NCBI GenBank assembly: GCA_034401795.1 | Contig: CM067366.1 | Span: 76,765,128-76,829,127 of the forward strand | Reading direction: 5' to 3' | Source of the DNA: Chaetoderma sp. LZ-2023a | Taxonomy: Eukaryota > Mollusca > Caudofoveata > Chaetodermatida > Chaetodermatidae | Length of the DNA stretch: 64,000 bases | Translations under genes and position numbers: made by a program | Notes under the pieces: model-generated | Seen by the model: the letters and a program-made list of their open reading frames with translations, nothing else | What the model was told of the DNA's origin: nothing | Databases searched by the model: none | Shown: piece after piece, positions 36,740 through 49,202 of the stretch | Layout: each line of letters begins with the position of its first letter | How positions within the stretch are numbered: position 1 is the stretch's first letter

Positions 36740-38429
36740 GCAGTTAGATTCCACTTACATAGTATGTGCTGTGAACAGTATCAAGTGATATGACATTAGC
36801 TATTTAGCATCAATAACGAGGCGAATCAATTGCGATGTTTATTAAGTATACCGGGCAGAATTTTAATTCACCTAGCCTCTCGCGGGCAAGACAATATGTA
36901 AACTGGCACTACTTGAAGATATGCACGATTACTCGAAATAACAATATGATATACAGCGTGGACAGCAAATGCATGCGCACATTCTTCCCCTGGAGAGAAT
37001 ATGAGGAATGTGAAATGAAGAGACATATCCCATAGTGCAATATGGTCAAGAAAAACCCAGCGACTTATTTTAAGCCAACCAAAGGTCAAATGTCTAAGAA
37101 TTAATCACTATCTACACTATACATTTAATACGACCTAAGATAAAGCATGTTAATTCATTCGAAATTAATTTAACTTGAAAATGTTGCTGACATGAGCCAT
37201 CATGATTTCCCTGAAGCTATGTTTGAGAATGATCAAAATAGTACTTGTATTCTTGATTTAGTATCGTAATACTGGAATCTTAGCTTTGAAGGAATTAAAT
37301 AATTTTATCCACGTGCATGTTTTCTGTCCTGCCATGTTAGTGAGATGCGCCACATTACCACCCTTCTCACGACACGGTTATTGCGTCACTATTCAATTGC
37401 CTGTTTAACTGTCGGACAGCGTTCTCTATGTCACTTGAGAAGCTGAGCTTGAACTATATTCCTCGTCTGATTCGTCTTTCGTATTGGGCGCACATGGGCA
37501 AAGACAAAGAGGCTCTAACAAGAACACATTTTCACGCTTTTTATTACATACTTGTCCACTATCTATTTAGGAAGGCTATATTGTTGCAACTCCACAGTCC
37601 AGTCAATCTAAGATAGTATTTAGCTGACAATATAGCGGCATTTCCATAATAGATTGATCAAAACATATACTCACACCTGAGATGAATATATAATTATAGT
37701 GTTAATGCTACGTCCTTGTTCTTGGTGTTTGCATTGCTGATTTCACGGGTGTCTCGTGGACATTGCGCCTATGTTGCCACTTCGATGTTTATGTTGCTAG
37801 TGTTTCCATTGTTCTATGCTTTAGAAACTCGTTAGAACAGCAACCAATATAGTGTATACCATGTTACCAGATTTCGTAGCTAATACTCTCTCTCACTTTT
37901 CTTCATAGATTCCATCTCAGGAATACCAGTGTATGCATGTATCTTCCATGCTATCTAGTGCACATATGCATGGATGAATGACTGGATAAATGGATGAGCC
38001 ATCAGAGGCTTCGTGTTTTGAATATGGGTCATTGAATTAAGGCAATTTACTCATTATACATTCGTACTAAATCACTTCTTTTATTTCAAATACTGAAATG
38101 TCTTCTCCGTATTATCTATGAATATAATTTAACCTGTCTCATTATTGCTAGCCCTATCAAGCAACCACGTAAATGTACGAAATGTAACCAAATGACACAT
38201 TTAGCTTGCATTTGTGTTAGTTGGTATATGTACAAATCAGCATACGTCCATGGGCCAGAGCACATTTAGGTATAAATCACAGGAACACGTGACGAGCTTA
38301 TTTTATAGATCCATCTATTGTCAATGAATTGATGTGACAGATTTTTCCTAGTGAGGAAACGTTTGTACATATCACACCTAAACTTGATAATGTGCATGTC
38401 AAGTGATTAATCCATGTTTACCTTTGCCC
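36740..38429. other. Unassigned sequence, probably more decayed repeat
   Basis: GGAATCTTAGCTTTGAA (about 37275) echoes the long copies. Otherwise nothing is identified. Confidence 0.35.
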
Positions 38430-38790
38430 TGTCCATGTCTAGTTAGGCTCAGCGCGTGTTTCGTGCGAGTTGGGATCGATTTTCATACTTTGAATTCCCA
38501 GAATCCATATTTTCTGGTCGCTGTATAGCTAACATGTGGAATATTTTGAAACTAATTTGACTGGGTTCTGTTGTTGCCTACCGTAAAAGAACAACCATTC
38601 AAATGTGTTTCAAACTATTCAAAAGAATGTTTGTTAAATATTAAAGACATATAACTTAAGGAACTATTAAGAGTTCATGACAGGATTAGACACGCCATTT
38701 ATGACGTGTGTTGATTGCGGCACCAGCCTACCAACAACGTAATTGGATAAGGCATCAATAATTGATCGGCAGATTCGATTCTTATATTCT
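38430..38790 (+). repeat. CRE-hairpin repeat, left flank, hairpin and right flank
   Basis: The left flank has GAGTTGGGATCGATTTTCAT. The hairpin at 38537-38622 has a good left arm GAATATTTTGAAACTAATTT and a decayed right arm. The right flank has TTGTTAAATATTAAAGACAT and ATTTATGACGTGTG. Confidence 0.83.
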
Positions 38791-39665
<875 letters not shown>

Positions 39666-40298
39666 GACTTGGGTACAAGTGCAGGGTATTGCATTTAAAT
39701 GCAAATGCAAATGTTTGCAAATGATTCAAATGCAAATGCAAGTGCAAATTCAGCCTAGCTCGATTGCATTTAAATGCAAATGCAAATGTTTACAATTTAT
39801 TCAAATGCAAGTGCAAAGGCAAATGCAAATGTATTTACAAATGCATTTGAATATGTGGACAAACCTCTTGTACTGAAATTCTTGAACACCGTAGTATGCG
39901 TCTGTCAACTATGCATCTGCTGGGAGTGACTATCTTTGTGGAAACATTTTGTAACATAATTATGTAGTGGGTTTTAACGTATGAGAAATGATTTTAGTTT
40001 CTTTTAATAATCACTGTTGGAAATTAAATTAATCCATTTCTTTTAGATTTACAAAGTATTTAAGCAGGATAAACAACAGCATATGCACTATAGAATATGA
40101 ATAATAGAATAGCATATTATTATTAACCCAGGAATTGCCAAACTGACCAAACACAGCTTCTGTATTGATCTTACAGAATTCCAATTTTCAGACCAAGAAA
40201 GGAATATTTTTGTCTACAAATAGAACTTTTCTATGAAAGAAATACTACTTATTTCACCTTTAAGGGGTGACCATTAGATAATTTAATTTTCAGATTTC

Positions 40299-40520
40299 TG
40301 TTGACTATTTTGAAACTAATTTCACTGATCGCGTATGTACGAGTTAAAGGGACAATACATTGGACAAGAGAATGGAGGCACCCATTCCTTACTATTTAGA
40401 AGGTGATCATGTTTATTGTACATGTTGCTGTAGATTTTCCCAGAAACAAATTAACTAAAATGTTTTGTCTTGCTAAGATCTTAACTGATTTAAACTAGAC
40501 TAATTTCAAAATATTTAATA
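40299..40520. repeat. Hairpin arms of the repeat family, spaced apart
   Basis: The left arm TTGACTATTTTGAAACTAAT (40300-40320) and right arm GACTAATTTCAAAATATTTA (about 40498-40518) are separated by about 175 bp. A further left arm, TTGAATATTTTGAAATTAAT, lies at 40683-40702. Confidence 0.6.
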
Positions 40521-40529
40521 ATAATGTGT

Positions 40530-40572
40530 GCGTGCGTGCGTGCGTGCGTGCGTGCGTGTGTGCGTGCGTGCG
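40530..40572. repeat. (GCGT)n microsatellite
   Basis: A short GTGC array immediately after a hairpin right arm. Confidence 0.93.
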
Positions 40573-41042
40573 CATAGAGCTACGTGTTAAGAAATAGTAA
40601 AATGTGTTAATAAATCGCAGGGAATTAAATTTCTAATTTCTCGTAACAGAAATGCCATTTTTATGGTTTAACCAATAATTTGGTTGAATATTTTGAAATT
40701 AATTTGACTGGATGCTGTGACTGCTAGGCCCCATCCTATTTTGAAGAAAAAATGCAAAATGAAAAAAATAGTGCATTTTAAAAACCCGCAAATGCATTTG
40801 AAAACTCAAATGCAAATGCAACGCTTTTTATACAAATGCAAATGCAAATACATGAGATTCAAATGCAAGTGCAAATCCAAATGCGTCAGAAATTTCATAA
40901 TTGCATTCAAATGCAAATGCAAGTGCAAATACATTCAAATGCAAATGCATTCAAATGCATTCAAATGCAAATGTATTTGCACTTGTCCCCATGTCTGATT
41001 TCATGTGTACAAGTGAAAATGCATATATATATATATATATAT

Positions 41043-41427
41043 TGCAGCTACTTATAGTAAAGATAGCTCGAACATATCATGTTCGAAATGGTCATCAAAC
41101 GTTATGTTAAATAACATTCTCCAGATGTACTATACAACTAGAAACCATTTACTGACACGACTGTCAGTCGTGTTTATTAAACATGTTTTATTGTCAATTG
41201 TTTACAATATTATTGAATCACTAGTCACACTGACGTAGATTCGACTCTTTCCCTACAAGAATATAAAAGATGATATGTTGCTATTTTACATAATAACCTT
41301 ACAATTAAAGAGTCCATCGTGACGAGCCCATATGCAATTGCAGCCAGATCGCTTCTACACCTTCATTAGTGTATTTGGCTTGGCGTTATTAAGATTGTTT
41401 ACTTCTTCTTCTTTTCGATCGCTGGTA
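41043..41427. other. Unassigned sequence, partly LINE 3' untranslated
   Basis: The right part probably includes the 3' untranslated end of the adjacent minus-strand LINE. The boundary is not visible. Confidence 0.35.
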
Positions 41428-43446
41428 TCACACTTGGAGAGCCGTTCTCAAGATGAAATCTGTGGTTTTCTGCGGTTCTTACACAGGCCCATACAGCTTT
41501 TCAAGCAAAGAGGTTGACAAAGGCCAGATCTCTTCTCTCAGCAGCTGATACGTACTGCAACATTGAAGTATGTGCTCTGTGGTCTGTTCTGCTTCTCCGC
41601 AAGGACAAGCGGGCGATGTCGTAAGGTGGAACCGCCTGTACATGTGTTGGTTTAATCTGTTGTGTCCAGTTCTGAGACGAAAAATGGTCACTTGCTCTGG
41701 GCTCGAGAGATGATGGTAGGCATCTTCTGATTGAGGTGTTCTATAGAGTGACTTGATGATAGTCTTCATCTCTGTATGGGTAACCATGTTTTCTGTCTGA
41801 TTCTCTTCTGCACCCACCTTTGCCATCTTGTCTGCTTCCTCATTTCCTTGAACTACACAGTGTGAGGGGATCCACTGCAGTGATATCCGAAAGTATTTGA
41901 TGGTTTGTAGTGCTTCTTCAAATTGTTGGTGACAGCCTCAAGGACGGAGCGGGCATCAGATAAAAAGACAATCTGTGCGATAGGGTCTGCTGTTCTGCTG
42001 ATGGTATTAGCTGCATGAACCAGTGCTTCGACTTCAGCTCTGTAGTTTGTGCAGTGTTTGCGTGTCGGTATTGTAGCTGACTCATGTTGTCCGTTTGGAT
42101 ACTGTAAGTGCAGTCCGGCACCTTCGCTCCTAATTGCATCTTTGGCTGATCCATCTGTGTAGATCCTTATCCATGTCTCCTGAGGGTACATTTCTTCCAG
42201 CATGGCTAGGGTCAGGGCCTTCTTGCTCACATCACTGTGTTCATCTTTCGTTGTGAGATGAGGTATTGTGATGCGAATAGCTCTGCTCTCTAGTTTGTTT
42301 TCCCAGGGTGGAGGATCAAGGGTGTGGTTTGGGTCTTCTATTTGTGCTGGCAAAATTTCTTGGTGTTTCCTTTGAGGTGCTTTTGTCTCTTTCATGAAAC
42401 TTGATCTTTTAAGTCTTCGTGATGACAGCTGTGCTTGCCTGATCTTCATCGGGTGGTTGTTGAACGATTTGAACTTTGCAGCTTGTATCAGTGCTCTGCA
42501 TTCCCTTCCTTTGCTAAGTGGGGGGATGCCTGCTGTCTGCTCCATTTTTTCTATTGGTGTTGATCTCATTCCACCAGTGATGATGTGCAGTGCCTGGTTT
42601 TGTACTCTGTCGAGGTTCTGTTGATGAGATTTAGCTGCTGTCATCCATGAGCTGGATCCATACTCAAGGTGTGGTCGTACGGCACTTAGGTAGATGGTCT
42701 TGAGGATCCTTTCATTGGCACCCCACTTTGTTCCTGCCAGCTTCCACATGATGTTTAGCTTTCTTCTGGCCTTTGCCTCTGCGTTCTGGATGTGCTCCTT
42801 CCATGTTAATCTTCTGTCATATGCGACTCCCAGGTATGTCTGCAGGTCCTCGTACTCGAGTGGAGTACCACCCAGTGTCAGATTGCCAACCTTGGTTTTG
42901 GTGGACAGTGAGAATAGCATGGCTGTTTTTTCTTTGCTGATAGTAATACACCAGCGATTGGCCCAAGCTGTAATTCTATCCAAGGCGAGCTGTCTGCGGT
43001 ACGTGGCAGTCGCTGTGTACTCATCGGTGCACCAGGGTACGAGGTCATCTGCATAGAGGGCTGCGTGGATCCCATTGGGCAGCTCTGCTACAATGCCATC
43101 AATGAAGAGTATGCCTTGTGGCACCCCTTGTCTCAGCAATACACTCTGTCCAGAGTGTCCATCCACCAGCACCCTAGCTCTGTGATTGTGTAGGTATGAC
43201 GTGGTCCATTGGAACATGTTGCCACCGATGCCTGTCCGCCGGAGCTTCACGAGGAGGCCATCCTTCCACACCTTGTCAAATGCCTTCTGCAGATCGATAA
43301 AGGCAGCTAGCATCACCTTCTTGGCTTGAAAAGTGTCCTCTATGACCTGTGCAAGATGTGTTGTTTGATCTTCTGTGCTCCTGTATCTTCTGAAGCCGGC
43401 CTGCTCTGAAACTATAATGTTCTCGTCTGCAAAATTTGCCCAGTAA
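41428..43446 (-). mobile_element. I/Nimb-like LINE with RT and RNase H, 5'-truncated
   Basis: A non-LTR retrotransposon polyprotein remnant. Reading on the minus strand from about 43446 gives YWANFADENIIVSEQAGFRR, then RT motif A (FIDLQKAFDKVW), GVPQG and the catalytic YADD (residues 88-91 counted from 43316). An RNase H domain follows, with Asp 388 of YTDGS, Glu 428 of YRAEVEAL and Asp 454 of FLSDARS. The C-terminus has a CPCGE-x6-HILQC zinc-binding motif. RNase H after RT points to the I group. Damage visible: the 5' half is missing; about seven residues are absent between GVPQG and FIDGI; there is a frameshift near 41925 between RNase H and the tail; and there is an early stop at 41479, where the family tail appears to continue to 41428. 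The element cannot make its protein. Confidence 0.9.
41853..43316 (-). pseudogene. Reverse transcriptase-RNase H ORF of the I/Nimb-like LINE
   Basis: The longest open part, 487 codons, copies element RNA into DNA at a nick in the target. It spans RT palm, thumb and connection and most of RNase H, whose visible acidic residues are retained. The last 22 residues (LKKHYKPSN onward) are out-of-frame read-through. The original frame resumes as ISLQWIPSHC in the next piece (41826-41479 includes the zinc-binding tail). No endonuclease domain is present because the 5' end is lost. Confidence 0.88.
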
Positions 43447-43690
43447 AGATGGTCTTTGTTTGGCTATGTGCTAATGATGCCAAAAGACACACCAGCCCAA
43501 AGAGCCTTGGAATTCGTTCTACAGGGAGCCAAAACATATACAGTGAGGAGAAGATGCCATTGTATACATATGTCAATCGTGCATCGAGGTGACCACGAGA
43601 AACCCGAGCCGGCACACTCAGATCAAGTATGGACATGGCGATTTTGGCTGATGACAAGACACAGTGGTGCATGCATAACCGTTGCAGTTT
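43447..43690 (+). mobile_element. 3'-terminal fragment of LINE family 2
   Basis: The plus strand reads RWSLFGYVLMMPKDTPAQRA, then LEFVLQGAK. This is the same C-terminal segment as at 14515 and 60155. It begins within a few bases of the truncated end of the minus-strand LINE, so the two LINEs meet head to head at about 43446. One may have inserted into the other. Confidence 0.75.
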
Positions 43691-44976
43691 ACTGGTCAAG
43701 AAAATTCAAATTCGTGTTCACTAGTGTCCATTTGAAGATGACTGTCTTTGAAAATTAAAATTTTAAAAAAAATTCTACGGTTGGCTTGACAATGTATGTT
43801 CCAGAACACTACTACAGATACCTTTTTGGCAAGCTTGTTGTCCTTTAAATGGTTAACTTGACACAAGAGCTGTTAAACATTATCAATAATATGTCATCGA
43901 GATATGCATTCATGAGTGCATTCAGTAAACACTAATATCCGATAATGATGACCTAGTTATCATTGACATAAGGACCTGTTTTTATAACTTAATTTGCGTT
44001 TACACATTCATAATGTGCTATGCAACATTAAAACATGTTCTGTCTGCAGTTTTCTATAGCCACGCACACATTAGAGCTCCATTCTTAGACAGATTACATT
44101 CATGGCCGATTCCGTAAGTAGACAGATAGCTTTTATTGGCAGTCAAATTATGACATGTGTTGTTCATTCATGGATAGAAAAAGAACATCTATGGTGTTTA
44201 ATAGTTTCTGATGGATTTGGAAAGAAGCCGCATGGGTGGCTGCATGACAGGTGTCTGCTTACAGTTAGTTATGGGAACGCATGCATGATCATGTAAGACT
44301 CCAAAATGTATGTGCCCACAATAGATGGCTGCCATGATTTTAGCTGACACACATGTTGATCTTTAGCCTGATTACCATGACGTAAACAGTTTTATTCTTA
44401 GCATATGTGAGGCAGCTAGACCATGTAGGCCTAACAAGTCATAAATATGAAAAACAATGCACTCTAATGTTTTTACGTCGCTGTCCCCCCCCCCCACCCC
44501 CACCCCCTCGATCACACATCTAATACGCAGGGATAATTGGGGCTAGGATTCACCAGTTTGTCGTGTGAAATTGAGTCAGCTACCAATTAACTGGAAGCAG
44601 TCATTTTGCAATGTCACATGATCATGTATGCACCCTCAGTATGAACCGTAAGTACGCTGTAGCTCTGGTGCCGCGCTGCTTCGCTGGTACTTCCTTGGAC
44701 TCCAACTCGTGCCCACGGTATGCACCGATCCAACGATGTTGTTTAGCTGGGCTCAGGGATGCGGAAGGGAGACTGCGAGTGACCGGTGACAACAAAGACC
44801 GACCTCGAGGGCCAGTGGAATGATCACGTTGCAGTGGGGCCAGGCGAGCAATCCTGGAAAAACACCATCGCGCAATCCCGCCTATTCGTGTAGCCGGTGT
44901 GTGATACTTATTTGAGATTATATTATAATAATTATAGTCTCTTTTGTATCTCGCCAAAGATACCTAAGCTATCCTT
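43691..44976. other. Unassigned sequence with a C-rich run
   Basis: 44484-44510 is C-rich. ORFs at 44102-44296 and 44622-44957 have no recognisable motifs. Confidence 0.35.
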
Positions 44977-44983
44977 ACACACA

Positions 44984-45071
<88 letters not shown>

Positions 45072-45102
45072 CCCACGCACGCACGCACGAACGCACGCAC
45101 AT
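44977..45102. repeat. (CGCA)n microsatellite
   Basis: About 125 bp of ACGC/CGCA with a few single-base variants. Confidence 0.97.
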
Positions 45103-45632
45103 ATGAAAGACGCTGAATGCAGAATAACCCTATGGTGACGGGAATGACCAACTGGGCCGTCCACGAAGGTCACCATAGTCCCGCCATCGGCTTCTTCAGT
45201 CCCGGCTTAGCTAGAAACGGTGCTTATTCAATGCGTCTGTGTTGCTGTCTTGTCATTGCCTTGTTACTTGTGGTTGTGCTGATACATGGTTAGATGGCTG
45301 CTCAGAAAGTGATTTAGAAGGCTGTTAAGTTAGTGGTCAATTATGGAAACCTGGCTCGCTATGAAACTTGGCGCATAGCCAGGAAAGAGACTTTACAATA
45401 TACAGCCCTCTCTCGTTTGAGCAGTCGTTCTTAACTACTAATCTCCTATCTACATATCTGAGCTAATATCAACTTAGGATTAAGCCCCGTGTCTCATGTC
45501 TATTTGCGCAGGCACGAGTTTAGAGAACGCCGCTCGCCATAGTACACATTTATACAGAATAAGGGCTAGCTGACCTTTATGTGCCTACTTATAGTCAGCG
45601 CTACAGAAATAATAATTAGGTTACAATAAAAA

Positions 45633-45840
45633 GGCCGCTATTAGTCATCAGCGCAGAGCTAAAGAAAGCACAATAGTTGCAGTTGGCGCCTGTCAGTCAT
45701 CAGCGTAGAGAATGTTCAGGATGATGTGGAGAGGCAGTTGGCGCCTGTTAGTCATCGGTGCAGAGAAGATTCATGGAAAGTGTAGCTGCGGTTGGCGCCT
45801 CTTAGCAATTGGCGCAAATTAAAGTATTAAGAAACAGTCC
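45633..45840. repeat. 52-55-bp tandem repeat, four units
   Basis: TTGGCGCCTGTCAGTCATC-type units recur with period 52-55 bp (about 45633, 45685, 45740 and 45794), each followed by AGCG(C/T)AGAG-like words except the last. The stretch 45103-45632 before it shows no gene, apart from one further partial unit near 45590. Confidence 0.85.
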
Positions 45841-46073
45841 ATTATCACAGTCGAATTAGCTGTTGTGGACGAAGCACGGCGGAATATCCCGGCACATAAG
45901 TTAAAGGTGCCTCTGAAGATGAGGAATCTACATTTAGTTAGCAATGCCACAAGTCAATCGGCAACACTAGCTCAGCAGCGGCAAGGAAAGCAATGTTCGC
46001 AGTAAACACATGAGTTCTAAACACCGAAAGTTGGCACTGGATACGTGCAGGTTTCAAATCACCACATTTTGGC

Positions 46074-46574
46074 GTGGTGAGGGCAGATTTGGCGAGATAT
46101 CAGAACGAACCAATTGTTTTGCATGGTGACTTGGTTGATATCAGCCAAAGTTGGCGCAGCTCAAGAAGGTCCCTGCGGTCTTTCACTGGGAACACGTCAC
46201 CATTAACTTGGGTACGCCAATGTTCCCCATTGGAGGGCTTGGGCAACCTTAGTTTATTTACCCCTAATCAGGGGTCCCAAAAATTGAGTCGGTGCTGTGT
46301 GATGAGGCTGGTCCCCGATCGCAGATACAGGAACTTGATGAGTTATGCCGGTGTAGATTGCCAGAATGATGAGCTCTGTATAGTAGGCGCGGATAATGTT
46401 TACCGCATCGGACTACCCTCTCATCCCGAGTCGCGCCATGTGATGAGGCTGGTCCCTAATCACAGATACAGGAACTTGATAGGTTACGCTAATGTAGATT
46501 ACCAAAATGGCGAGCTCTGCATAGTAGGCTCGGATAATGTTTACCGTGTCGAACTACCCTTTTATCCCGCCTGA
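46074..46574 (+). CDS. Unassigned ORF with an internal 47-codon tandem duplication
   Basis: A 166-codon frame. Its second half consists of two units of exactly 141 bp (46298-46438 and 46439-46576) that stay in frame. Each encodes a run like VMRLVPxxRYRNL, YAxVDxQNxELCIVG and DNVYRxxLP. The units differ at about a sixth of nucleotides, but the protein remains aligned and stop-free, and the core words are kept. I do not recognise the family. TTTTGGCGTGGTGAGG at about 46068 resembles the start of the internal part of an LTR element, so this may belong to a mobile-element fossil. No partner LTR was found. Confidence 0.35.
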   Translation: MVRADLARYQNEPIVLHGDLVDISQSWRSSRRSLRSFTGNTSPLTWVRQCSPLEGLGNLSLFTPNQGSQKLSRCCVMRLVPDRRYRNLMSYAGVDCQNDELCIVGADNVYRIGLPSHPESRHVMRLVPNHRYRNLIGYANVDYQNGELCIVGSDNVYRVELPFYPA

Positions 46575-46930
46575 GGAATAGTAGCCAATAAGGCTCCGTA
46601 TATACTATATGGTGGCCAATCAAAGGTCGCCATCGTAGATTGCACCAATCAACGTGTGACTACGCTGGAGGAATAGCAGGCTGAAAGCCCGTAAACGTGA
46701 CGTTACGCGACCTTCACCCATCATCCTGCTGGTACATGTGTGAAGCAAGTACACACCAACTTTGAAGAACTGTAACAGCAGATTGTGGTTTGCTGATATC
46801 TCAGCCATTCCTTATCCGATTATAATTCTGTGCAAGGATTCGCGTTTCTCAACGAATCCTTGTTATGATTCACACCCAAGATAAGTGAGAAGGGGTTTGT
46901 ATTAACGTTTTAAGAAATACAGGGATTATG

Positions 46931-46939
46931 TATATAAAA
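46931..46939 (+). promoter_or_regulatory. TATA-box-like word
   Basis: TATATAAAAGATCCCAG is a good TATA context, with CCAAT words 300-350 bp upstream (about 46572-46650). No downstream gene is identified in 46575-47770. Confidence 0.25.
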
Positions 46940-47779
46940 GATCCCAGTCCCTGCATTGTCTATGCAGCGTAGCTAGGTCATGCACATTCTTCTAGACTCT
47001 GTCATTCTAGCTCGCTTTTAATGTCTATGTGCACTGGCCCACAGGGCCACGTGTGTTGTGGTTGGAGCATCTCAGCGCAGGCTGTTTCGTACCTGGCGTC
47101 AAGTGATCTGCGCTACAGCACACAGCAAGATATTTTTCACACATGTCAAAAAGTATCATACACTTGTAGATATTTGGTTTTCATAGCATGAATGAAAAAG
47201 CCCGGTCTACAATCTTACGGCATACAGAAACAATCTGCGGAATCGGTCAGAAATGTAATTTGTCAACACAGGAAGCTCTAATGTGCACCTGTTACGTCGA
47301 TCTAAATTACTCCAGTCACAAGATGTCAATCGACTTTGAACAAGTTCAGCATACATTTGGTTTGGTTATAGACCACCTGTGTGTACTTAGATAATGCATG
47401 TGGCAGTGTGTTATGTAGCATAAATGGTTGTTGATCAACACCACTATGCGCGCATTATGTCTCTTTTATCACTGGAGGAGATTTTTTTTATTAGGAATAG
47501 ATGTGGGAGGTATTTCTAGGCACTACAGTAGTTAGTGATGAAGGAATGTTGTTATCATAGTCATTTCTTATAGAACACGTTCTTTTAGGAGGACGACTTA
47601 AGAATGTGTTTATTTACTCTATATATTTGTTATGATAAGCATTGCCACGACAAACAGCGCCACTGTAATAAAGAATTGTATTGCATTAAATCATTAGTGA
47701 CATTAAATGATAGTATTTTTTGATAATCATGTATTAATTAATGTGTTGTGGAAGATCACTGTGTAAGCCATACACATGT
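46940..47779. other. Unassigned sequence
   Basis: A short hairpin, TGGCCC/GGGCCA, lies at about 47036-47050. No gene is recognised. Confidence 0.4.
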
Positions 47780-47865
47780 TGGATTCTTTGAAAGAAATTT
47801 AACTGAAACTCCTTGGATGCATAGTCACCAATAACATTCAGTCAGGATGTTTTCAAAATATTCGG
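47780..47865. repeat. Decayed hairpin core of the repeat family
   Basis: TTCTTTGAAAGAAATTTAACTG and AACATTCAGTCAGGATGTTT, then TCAAAATATTC, keep the arm order but much of the centre is lost. Confidence 0.5.
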
Positions 47866-48129
47866 AAGATGCATAGCTATCCCCCATGGAACAGAAAATG
47901 TTATACTAATAAACAGCTCCAGTCAGCAGCCACATAGTTACACTTCCTTGTGTACATTCACGTTGTGAATGAATTAGTACTATGAGTAAAATTATCCCAA
48001 ATAGGCTCGTTAGCTTGCATTGCATTCTGTTGGTATTCCTTATTGCATTGCATTAGGAATTCCATACTGGCATTATGTCGAATAAGATCTTTAGCTGTTT
48101 AACTGCTGAATCTGTGAGAGGCGAGCGAC

Positions 48130-48174
48130 GAGAATGCATATTTGGCGGAGAGAGACAGAGACAGGGAAAGCGAA

Positions 48175-48220
<46 letters not shown>

Positions 48221-48330
48221 GTGGAGGGACTGGGGAGGGTGATGGAGGGATAGGGACGAGATCGAGAGAGAGAGAGGGGTTTAGACCTGGGCGAGAGGGG
48301 TGAGGGCCGGATGGCGGTGTGGGTGGGGTG

Positions 48331-48388
<58 letters not shown>

Positions 48389-48480
48389 TGATGAGAGAGG
48401 TGGGCAAGATGGACGGGGAGATGGAGCGAAGCGAGGATGGAGATAGAAAGGGATGAACATGAAGGGAGAATATAAAGAGG
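48130..48480. repeat. (GA)n arrays within a purine-rich tract
   Basis: Pure GA blocks at about 48178-48217 and 48331-48386 are linked by G-rich purine sequence. Long minus-strand Ser/Leu frames here are artefacts of the repeat. Confidence 0.95.
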
Positions 48481-49202
48481 GGTAAGTAATAGGGCATGCG
48501 TGTTCTGTGTCTGTACACCAAATGCCACACTACTTTCGCGGTCAATATCCACGCGACATTCACTAAAATGGTAGGTGTAAGATGATCAGATGTAATGGCA
48601 TCTTTATTGCAATAGTTTTTTTAGTATTAGTCTCCTCTAATGTTACAGGACAATTTCGGGATGATAAAGACTTTCCAGAATAATAGACAGATAGAAATAG
48701 CGTAACGAAATGTTGCGAGATAAAGTCGGTAAAATTGACACGTTTTCGCACATCGGGACGCTGCCCCGCACCACGGCTAGGGATGACTGGAGGCGGATTG
48801 CTAATAGATGAGGGTGCACATTTTAAGGAACTATATGTAAATGGTAATAGCAACGGAACCGCTGACGCGATTTCAATGATTGACGATCCTCCAAATAGGT
48901 ACCGACATCGGAAGTAATATGATATAATGGATGTTAAAACCAGATAAGGCAATCAAATCTGTGGAATACATACATATTGGTGATCTAAGATACGATCTGA
49001 GAATATTTTATCCTTTTTTTGAGAAAATTCAGCATGAGAACGTTTTGTCTAGCAGGGTCTATCCTTGGGAATACTTTGTGTATCGGCATAAATTTATAGT
49101 CCAAAAGCTGAAAGAAATGACTATCTTCCTGGCTAATTATAATATGTATAATTACTGTATTCTGCGGATGTAATAGTAGAAAGATCCTACAGCTGCCATC
49201 TT
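48481..49202. other. Unassigned sequence
   Basis: A plus-strand 80-codon ORF at 48931-49173 is protein-like but unrecognised. Its end approaches the 3' end of the next LINE. Confidence 0.35.
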
